A stretch of DNA of 64,000 bases from Dolomedes plantarius (Eukaryota; Arthropoda; Arachnida; Araneae; Dolomedidae), in assembly GCA_907164885.2 (NCBI GenBank), contig OU015497.1:68269214-68333213 (forward strand). The letters run 5' to 3'. The position numbers and the translations under genes are program-made. This document shows positions 57,345-64,000 of this stretch, piece after piece (the stretch's first letter is position 1; each line of letters begins with the position of its first letter). The notes beneath the pieces were generated by a model, which was not told where the DNA came from, did not search any database, and saw only the letters and a list, made by a program, of their open reading frames with translations.

Positions 57345-57655
57345 CTAGTTTCCGTGAGCCTTGGCGTCATTTGATTCGTCAGCTTGGCGCTCTAGGTAAT
57401 TCCTTTTTAGAAGCCACTCGCGTCCGCAGGTCCAGCACTGCAATGGATTTTTTCTTGGTGGAATATTTGAATTCATCCCTGCCAAGGCGCCAATTCGTTT
57501 TTCCATTTCTTCAAAACGGGCTTTTATTGGTTCATTTTCGGCGGCAGTCACCCCTCTCACTAGTTGACGGTCACGGCGCGTCACCCTCTTAGTGGCCTCG
57601 TACTTCATTGCGTACACCAATGCCGACTTCAAGTCTTTGATATCCGCCATTCTCA
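57345..57655 (-). pseudogene. gag: Gypsy F gag C-terminal part, left of the piggyBac insertion
   Basis: Continues gag after the insertion: MADIKDLKSALVYAMKYEAT, RRDRQLVRGV, then a knuckle remnant CWTCGREW with the last H/C lost. The N-terminal part is at 59864-60894. Confidence 0.75.
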
Positions 57656-57899
57656 CCCTAGCGTCAATGACCAAACGCTTCCCTTACTTTCAATGATCGG
57701 GTACCGCGGTACCCACATAGAATTTCGAAAGCGTAACGCTGAAATCAGCTTTCTTTCTATCACCCCTTCTATTTAAATGGAATTGTTCTTTACACTCCCG
57801 TCCTCGCGGAATGTATGTATCCTGTTTTTGAAATAAAGATCCATCAGTTTATAACTAAACACCAGCTGATAATATTGTTCGTGAAAGAAGTGGACCACA

Positions 57900-59390
57900 C
57901 AAATCAACACAAAACTTACTCATTCGTGATACAGTCAAGTGTATATTTGCAGATGAAATGGTACATATGATCGTTAGACATTCAAATCAGAAGGCTATAA
58001 CCGTTTACGACAAATATAATTGAGACAATTCAGGAAATAATTAATTAATATGAACGATACTGACAGCTAAAGAATTTGATTCTTTTATTGGAATTCTACT
58101 AACAGCAGGTGCTAATAATACCAACACTGATGATACCATAGAAATGTGAAAACCAACTTCATATCCGATTTACAGAGCGAGTATAAGTAGGTTTTGGAAT
58201 ATCCTTCGATTCATTCGATTTGATAATCAAAGCACACGAACTGCAAGACTCGAAAATGATAAAGATGCTGCAATTCGTGACCTTTGGATCTTACTAAACA
58301 ATAACTTAGCAAAAAAGTATAAACCATCGCAAAATCTGACAATAGATGATCAGCTATTTCCATATCGTGGAAGAACTCGATTCACCCAGTTTGTGCCAAA
58401 TAAGATCGTAAAATACGGAATAAAAGTATGGTGGATATGCTATGTCCTTAATTTTTATCATCTCTCTGGTGAATTGTATACCGGAAAATCCGGAGGACAA
58501 CGTAAAGTCAATCAAGGCGAACTGGTCGTAAAAGATCTGGCTACTCCATACAACCGCTCCGGCAGAAACGCTACTATGGATAATTTTTTTTACGTCACTC
58601 AATTTGGCTCAGCTTTTGTTGGTATGATGTCTAACAATCGTAAGAACTCTAAAAAGAAACAAGAATTATATTCTAACTGAAATGCTACCATGTTAAATAC
58701 GAGAATCGCAAAGTTCTTTATTCGGATTCAATGGCGATGTAACAACATTTTCATATGTTCCTAAGAAGAAAATAGCTGTTATAATTGCTGTCTACTTTAC
58801 ACCATGATAAAAATATCTCTGGGGCCAAGAAAAACCATAAATCATTACTTTTTACAACAAAATAAAATGGTGTTGACACGTTGGATCAGATGCTTCGAAA
58901 ATATACCTCTCAGAGATAAACGAAGAGATGGCCACTTGGTTTTTTACTCAACATTTTGAACATATCTGTCCTAGCTGCTTATATTATTTATAAGACGAAT
59001 GTCGATATGCGCAGCCATAAAAAGAATGACCGCCGTCTATTTTTGCGTCAGTTAGGTGAAAACTTCTGTCTTCATTAATTCAGGATCGGTCAAGAAATAT
59101 TCAAGCCATGAGACATTTTTCAACCAGGTCAGGTGTAGAAAGAATTCTGAATTTCTCAAACAGTGTATCTCTGCCTGCGATGCCGTCCAGATCCAGTACT
59201 ACCACATATTTTCAGGCACGTGATTCAACTGGAAGAAAGCCAGTCTTTGGAGTTTGCCAAATGTGTGTTTCTGCTCCTAAGAAACTTCGGAAAAAAAAGA
59301 GAAAATGATGCAAAACTTGTGGAAAACCAGTTTGTGATGATCAGTCAATCTCAATATGCCAATGTAAAGCATGTAACGTAATTTTTTGTA
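57900..59390 (+). pseudogene. piggyBac transposase, degenerate
   Basis: Readable pieces: FWNILRFIRFDNQSTRTARL and ENDKDAAIRDLWILL (~58195-58300), LTIDDQLFPYRGRTRFTQFV and PNKIVKYGIKVWWICYV (58335-58450), then GRNATMDNFFYVTQFG (~58560). The C-terminal cysteine-rich domain is CQMCVSAPKKLR...CKTCGKPVCDDQ...CQCKACN (59255-59380) with one stop. TIDDQxxPYRGR, KYGIKxWW and GRNxTxDNFF are piggyBac family motifs. Many stops in 57900-58200 and 58680-59040. Confidence 0.88.
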
Positions 59391-59404
59391 TAATTATATT
59401 TGTC

Positions 59405-59580
59405 ATGATGATAATAATAATAATAAATAATATGTAGTGAAATTTAATTTGTTTTCAAGAACTATATTTGTCGAGATTATAATAATAGTACTAAATGTTA
59501 CTAATAATACTAATAAATACTTCTAATAATAATAATAAATAATACTACTCATAATAATAAATAAATATTATTATGTTTGA
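59405..59580. repeat. AAT/ATA-rich microsatellite
   Basis: Imperfect AATAATA runs within the piggyBac 3' part. Confidence 0.8.
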
Positions 59581-59863
59581 TTATATTTGTTGTCATAATA
59601 ATCATGTACTTTTTCTTGTAGACGAGAGACAATAATGGCTACCCGGGTACCTGGATATTGAGTAACGGTTTGAGAAAGTTTAATGCAAAAAAAAAAACCA
59701 ACGATATTTTTTTCCTAGAAGTTTACAATTATATGTCTCGTTCAGATTCATGTAAATAACGAGGATTAAAAGCCATTTTACCAAGGCTTAATTAGAAATG
59801 ATAAAAATTACGATAACAATAGGAAACATTGACCGGGTACTTGGTCATTGACGCTAGGGCTAA

Positions 59864-60894
59864 GAGCCCGTTGACTCTCCGGATCGCGTATGGCGTTGAC
59901 GAAGTACTCCAATGCTAGGTTATCCCACTTCCGTCGGACATTCCGGGAAAGCTAATTGAGCTAAACCCTCGATAGCCGAAACGAGGTCCTGAAGTGTCTC
60001 TGTTGTTTTCTGAAGGCGGCACTTCAGCTATACACTTTACGTAAAGCGGCTATACACTTCACGGCCTTTCTCGCAAAAACGCATTTCGAGAGCACTCGAC
60101 AAGGCCTCAAAATTTAATTGTTTTTCTACTGCGATGGTTTGCAGTACATCGGCAGCTTCGCCACGGAGTGAAGTAACCAATTGACAAGCTTGCACTGCAC
60201 TATCCCAGCCATCCTCAGTCTACGCCATATTAAACAGTGTCTTAAACACCTGCCAAGACGTTTTGCCATCGTAGGTAGACGCTTTTACGGCCGGGCGGGA
60301 TGATTTCGACACTGGGTACGCTTCCTGAATGTTAGCGTTAGAGTAGCAAGGTACAGTAACTAGCGATGACTCTTCCGTGAACTTTTTCTCTAAGCCGTTC
60401 ATTTGCCTGCTAACGGCCTCTCTAATTTTCTGTTCAACAGTCTCAACCGTAGCCTTCAGTTTTGACAGAATAGTGCTGACGCGTTCTTCCATTTCCTTAA
60501 ATTTTTCACCCATGGTTCTTAACTGTTTTTGGCTCTTGCTAATTTCACTAAGACCTGTTTCTAGCTCCTTCTGGCCGTCGCCAATTTTTACTAACTGATT
60601 TTGGCTTTCGCCAATTTTTAATTCTAACTGATTAGCGAGCTGATTCTGGCTTTCACCAATTTCCTCTTTTAATTGACTGGCGAGTAGTTTCTGGCTTTCG
60701 CCAATTTTAAATTCTAATTGATTGGCGATCAAATTCTGGCTTTCGCCAATTTTTGTTTCTAAGTGATTAGCGAGCTGACTCTGGATTTCGTCAACTCTAC
60801 CGAAACCCTTCGCCATCGAGTCTAATATTAGTTTCAGTTGTTCCTCCATTTTTCGGGTATATGGCATTGATTTAAAATACCTCACTTCTGACAC
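59864..60894 (-). pseudogene. gag: Gypsy F gag, N-terminal and capsid part
   Basis: ATG at 60894: MSEVRYFKSM, then a long coiled coil built of a 15-residue repeat (KIGESQNQLANQLEL-type, about 5-6 copies; 45-bp spacing between 60570 and 60790). Further pieces are KELETGLSEISKSQKQLRTM and VEQKIREAVSRQMNGLEKKF, then the capsid lead-in KASTYDGKTSWQVFKTLFNM and a stop at 60220. Capsid continues (GWDSAVQACQLVTSLRGEAA, DVLQTIAVEKQLNFEALSSA) with a frame change and small duplication near 60010-60060, up to AIRDPESQRAL where the piggyBac is inserted. Confidence 0.82.
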
Positions 60895-60900
60895 TAAAAT
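60895..60900 (-). other. Gypsy F leader / primer-site area
   Basis: On the coding strand the LTR end is followed by GATTTTAGTGTCAGAAGTG, which overlaps the gag start region; a GTGTCAGAAGTG-type primer site is known in arthropod Gypsy elements. Confidence 0.4.
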
Positions 60901-61513
60901 CGTACCAAATAACAGCGACGGGTAGATATTCTAAAAAGTGAATTTCAAACACAGAAATGAATATGCCAGTTACCGGAATTGAATAACAGAAATGTATATG
61001 ACATTAAATCTTCAGTACACTTTTTAACAACTTGCAGAAGATTAGACAAAATTAAAACGTTGAATCTTCGATGAAAGCTAACAATTCCAGCACCTAAGAA
61101 CTTTCCTTAACATAGAGGAATTCATAGACAATAATTAATTACAATATAACATTTATTTATAAGTTGCATACAACCTTTAACTTCCTTACTTCTAAGGACC
61201 TCGTCTTATACCAGCCGAGAATAAAAATTTTTACAAAAAGAATATCACCTTGTTGAAAAACCTCAACCGGTCGCATCTAAACCAACTTTAGAACTTAAAT
61301 TTTTATTCCACACTCTTATTCACCTAGGAAACAAATCCCATGTTGCCACACCGCTCAACCAAACAATTTTCCAACATAGACCCATGAGCAGGATTTAAAA
61401 CTTACTCCATGGTAGACGCGTGAACCTGCTGAACCATTGTTTTATATATCGTGGACTCCAAAGCATCGCATGCTGGTTGGATAACATGCCAAGTTGGTCC
61501 CAAACTCGAAACT
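60901..61513 (-). repeat. 5' LTR of Gypsy F
   Basis: About 613 bp, aligned to 52916-53523. The outer end grades into TA repeats (61511-61528). Confidence 0.88.
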
Positions 61514-61528
61514 ATATATATATATATA

Positions 61529-61794
61529 TGTGAGATGCCATCCATACAGCCCCATGCATGCCACTCTCATATGGAGTGCGCCCCTGTAGCCCCGGCGAGC
61601 GCCACCTAGCGGGCGCCGCGAAGAACAGAGGAGAGAGACGATGTTTTGCTTCGGACGAGCGTGCACGTGTGTGTGCCGCGTTGCTTGTTTTTCCCCCTTT
61701 TAGACGTTAGTTCCCCCCTGTAAATAATATCCCTCTTTAAATAAATGTTACCTATGTTAACACTGTTTGTTATTATTCCCCCCAAAACCCCACA
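61529..61794 (+). repeat. Probable 5' LTR of Gypsy D
   Basis: Begins TGTGAGATGCCATCC and ends AACCCCACA, with AAATAAATG (61738-61746) as a likely polyA signal and GCGCCACCTAGCGGGCGC, a near-palindrome. TGGGGGCTCTGG at 61797 could be the primer-binding site. The partner LTR is beyond the window, so the ends are inferred from position and TG/CA only. Confidence 0.6.
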
Positions 61795-61993
61795 GATGGG
61801 GGCTCTGGCCTCCTTTTACCCTTTAATCCCCTAGATCTCCCATGCCTGCCGTATCAACTCTGCATTTGACGTGATAATTTCAAAGACTTTTACAGCTGAT
61901 ATTTACCGACTTTTCCTGAGACGTATAATTTCTTGGATTATTCTGTTTAGAAGTCTGCATTCAGTGAGTACCATTTTTTTTTGTTGTGTCAAT

Positions 61994-63388
61994 ATGTGTT
62001 CAGTTTCACTAAACGATATTGTGCCAATCGCACAAGCACTCAGCTGTGCACCAACTAAAAGTATTCAATTATTGTTTTCGATTTGTTTTGATGATACATT
62101 TGATCGATCATCCCGATCTAAATTACGCAGTTTTCAGAATTTCCCTGTTACTTTCGATAAGAATTCCCGAAAGAAATCCATCCTTAAAACATATTCATTA
62201 AATGATTTTATCTGTGTTGCTAATATTTTGCATATTGATCCCGACGGTTCTAAAGACAAACTATGCGATTCCATTTTTGACGCACTTTCGAATTTAACTT
62301 CCTTTCAACCGAGCGACTTCGGCGATGAGAATGACGAATTGGCGCCAAGTTCTTTCGCGCAGACGCCAGCTGCTATCGCTACAGTCGAAAACGCTTATAC
62401 AAATTCTTTTTCGCCTAAACAACAATCCGAAATTGACACTTCCGTTCCTTATTCTAATTTATGGCTTGTTTTGAGAGATGTTTCCTGTTCTATGCGAAAA
62501 TTTACTGGTAGCAATGCGTATACTATTCAAAGCTTTTTGCGTGACGTAGAGGCTAATTTATCTCTTTTACCAGAATTAACAGATCAGCATAAAGTGATTT
62601 TTGTAAAAACTAATCTTTCTGGATCCGCTAAATTATTTATTCAGAGCCAACGTAATCTAAACACTTTGAGTTCTTTAAAAGAAGCTTTGATTGAGGAGTT
62701 TGGCTCGAAAATTACGAGCGCTGAGTTACATCGACAGTTGCGAAATCGAAAGTTAAAACCAAATGAATCTCTTGCAGAATATTTAATTGCTCTTCGCGAG
62801 TTAGTTTCGCAAGCCCTTGACTTTGCCGTGGACCACGCTAGTATAATTGAGTATTGCATAAATAATATTCCAGACGCTCCGTGTAATAAATTAATTTTGT
62901 ATGGTTGTACTAACTTTACGGAATTCAAACAGAAACTCAAAATTTATGAAAAGATTTTTGACAGAAATAGATGTAAATCCTCAACTAACCATTTCGGTTC
63001 TAACTACATACCTCGTAAACGTGATGACGTGTATCATAAAATTTCAAACCCAAGACGTGAGATGAAACCAGAAGCATTTCTTCCTCATGATCAAAGTAAA
63101 CAAATGATCTATAATTGTTTTAATTTTAACCATATATCTAAATTTTGTCCAGACAAACATCGCGGTCCAAAATGTATTTCTTGTGGAAATTTTGGCCACA
63201 TCGCCGCAAATTGTTCAAAATCAAATGATTTACACACACAAAGAGAAACTAACGTTAATACGCTGAATTCAACTGCTTCAAATTTAATGTACAAGGATGT
63301 TACACTTAACCATGTCTCTTTCAACGCGTTAATCGACACAGGTTTGATGACTACGATTATGTTAAAGCGAGCGTATACTAAAATTTGA
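61994..63388 (+). CDS. gag: Gypsy D gag with SAP-like motif and start of protease
   Basis: The likely start is ATG 61994; an in-frame ATG at 61871 would add 41 residues of doubtful value. An N-terminal SAP-like helix pair (LNDFICVANILHIDPDGSKDK, ~residues 70-90), an acidic linker, capsid region (FTGSNAYTIQSFLRDVEANL, then LRNRKLKPNESLAEYLIALR, typical retropepsin-gag LxxRxQxxxESxxxY), and two knuckles: a damaged CFNFNHISKFC and an intact CISCGNFGHIAANC. Protease starts NALIDTGLMTTIM (DTG kept). TGA at 63386 interrupts what is otherwise one gag-pol frame. Confidence 0.85.
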   Translation: MCSVSLNDIVPIAQALSCAPTKSIQLLFSICFDDTFDRSSRSKLRSFQNFPVTFDKNSRKKSILKTYSLNDFICVANILHIDPDGSKDKLCDSIFDALSNLTSFQPSDFGDENDELAPSSFAQTPAAIATVENAYTNSFSPKQQSEIDTSVPYSNLWLVLRDVSCSMRKFTGSNAYTIQSFLRDVEANLSLLPELTDQHKVIFVKTNLSGSAKLFIQSQRNLNTLSSLKEALIEEFGSKITSAELHRQLRNRKLKPNESLAEYLIALRELVSQALDFAVDHASIIEYCINNIPDAPCNKLILYGCTNFTEFKQKLKIYEKIFDRNRCKSSTNHFGSNYIPRKRDDVYHKISNPRREMKPEAFLPHDQSKQMIYNCFNFNHISKFCPDKHRGPKCISCGNFGHIAANCSKSNDLHTQRETNVNTLNSTASNLMYKDVTLNHVSFNALIDTGLMTTIMLKRAYTKI

Positions 63389-64000
63389 TCTCCTGTTCTT
63401 AATTACTCTAGTACATTGCTTACGGCTTTTGGCAATGGAAAAATTAAGCCACTTGGTTCTTTCAAATCCCAAATTGTTATTGATGGTCAATTGTTTACCG
63501 CTGATATTTGTGTTGTTGACGATAATACTATGCCAGTAGATTTGATAATTGGTATGAATGTACTTGCACAGGCTGAATTCACTATCACTAAAGACGGACT
63601 TTCGATTCATAAACCTTTAGATTTTGACGCTATAGACGAAGACGTTACTCTTATTAGTAATATATTGGTAATAGATGATTCTAGCCCTGATATAGGCCCC
63701 AGTGCTACTAAACAACAGAGAAATGCCATTCAACACCTCGTGACCAATTATAAACCCCATAAAATCAAAACTACTAATATTGAAATGCATATACAAGTTG
63801 ATACTTCGACTCCCATCTGCTACAGACCACGACGTTTACCATTTACTGAGAGAGATATTGTAGATAAACAAGTTAATACTTGGATTCAGGACGGCATAAT
63901 AGAACCCTGTTCATCAGACTACTCGAGTCAGGTTGTTCTTGTTAAAAAGAAAGACGGAACCCCACGACTTTGAATTGACTATAGACAATTAAATAAGCAT
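63389..64000 (+). pseudogene. pol: Gypsy D protease end and start of RT (partial)
   Basis: In frame with gag. LTAFGNGKIKPLGSF and VDLIIGMNVLAQAEF complete the protease fold (IIGMNVL in place of IIGMDFL-type). Then HKIKTTNIEMHIQVDTSTPI, CYRPRRLPFTERDIVDKQVN and GIIEPCSSDYSSQVVLVKKKD of the RT fingers. TGA at 63971 replaces a codon before IDYRQLNK. The window ends before the catalytic motifs, so activity cannot be judged beyond the two nonsense codons. Confidence 0.85.

Larger units (their letters stand above)
57656..59859 (+). mobile_element. piggyBac relic inside Gypsy F gag
   Basis: 2,204 bp. Ends CCCTAGCGTCAATGACCAA and TTGGTCATTGACGCTAGGG are perfect inverted repeats (19 bp). Flanks are CTCA and CTAA, decayed from or variant of TTAA. 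Related GGGTAC-containing motifs (ATCGGGTACC, ACCGGGTAC, ACCCGGGTACC) lie just inside both ends. It holds a plus-strand transposase relic. Gag sequence of F continues on both sides. Confidence 0.9.
52916..61513 (-). mobile_element. Ty3/Gypsy retrotransposon F, minus strand, old
   Basis: Two ~610-bp LTRs (52916-53523 and 60901-61513) with roughly 10% divergence and small indels bound, from right to left, gag, protease, RT, RNase H and integrase: the Ty3/Gypsy order. A C-run at 53525-53535 (a G-rich polypurine tract on the coding strand) adjoins the 3' LTR. A piggyBac relic of 2.2 kb splits gag. Its own length is about 6.4 kb. It lies in TA-rich sequence, so its target duplication (TATAT?) is uninformative. 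All genes carry breaks. Confidence 0.9.
61529..64000 (+). mobile_element. Ty3/Gypsy retrotransposon D, 5' part, cut by the window edge
   Basis: LTR, leader, gag, protease and the beginning of RT in the plus orientation. Gag and pol are in the same frame, interrupted by two TGA codons (63386 and 63971). It begins within 20 bp of the outer end of Gypsy F, separated only by a TA run. The 3' half is not in view. Confidence 0.82.

Noticed and set aside
59464..59580. Possible satellite
   Set aside because: It is only an imperfect AAT-rich microsatellite inside the piggyBac relic.

Overview
This window looks like AT-rich, repeat-packed animal nuclear DNA. Long (TA)n tracts, AG/GT-bounded small exons and dense nested transposons all fit this. 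My best guess is an arthropod, probably a chelicerate such as a spider, because several transposase and BEL/Gypsy proteins resemble ones I recall from spider genome annotations. That placement is inference. I see no bacterial operons, tRNA, rRNA or CRISPR, and no complete host gene.

Layout. 1-3.5 kb: a probable host intron or gene fragment with two homologous small exons 1.35 kb apart, plus a 249-bp fold-back element abutting a jockey-like LINE scrap. 3.57-4.79 kb: a complete-looking Tc1/mariner DD36E transposon with perfect 29-bp inverted repeats. 7.7-8.5 kb: a shortened mariner-like element with about 215-bp inverted repeats. 10.5-17.1 kb: a second mariner relic split by BEL element A, whose 247-bp LTRs are identical. 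19.6-20.5 kb: a non-autonomous hAT with a perfect 8-bp target duplication. 21.6-25.4 kb: a decayed minus-strand Gypsy relic split by an internally deleted piggyBac. 26-28.6 kb: two inverted-repeat elements. 28.7-29.1 kb: an LTR-like segment with a heat-shock element and TATA box. 33.07-38.13 kb: two arrays of a ~145-bp tandem repeat in opposite orientation whose outer ends match, enclosing 3 kb with exon-like fragments and a hAT MITE. This resembles a Foldback-type element and is the most unusual structure here.

40.2-52.9 kb: a Tigger relic and a Tc1 relic; the Tc1 relic is split by degenerate BEL B, which itself carries a hAT-like MITE, a TTAA MITE and the younger BEL C (LTRs about 2.7% different). 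52.9-61.5 kb: a minus-strand Gypsy element (F) with ~610-bp diverged LTRs and a 2.2-kb piggyBac relic inside gag. 61.5-64 kb: the 5' part of a plus-strand Gypsy element (D) with gag, protease and the start of reverse transcriptase, cut by the window edge.

How it fits together. Nearly everything encoded is mobile-element machinery: gag, protease, RT, RNase H and integrase for copy-and-paste elements, and DDE/D transposases for cut-and-paste elements. Nesting gives a relative order: Tc1 relic, then BEL B, then BEL C and the MITEs; Gypsy F, then its piggyBac; mariner relic, then BEL A (youngest LTR element). Most coding regions are broken. The Tc1 transposase and BEL A are closest to intact.
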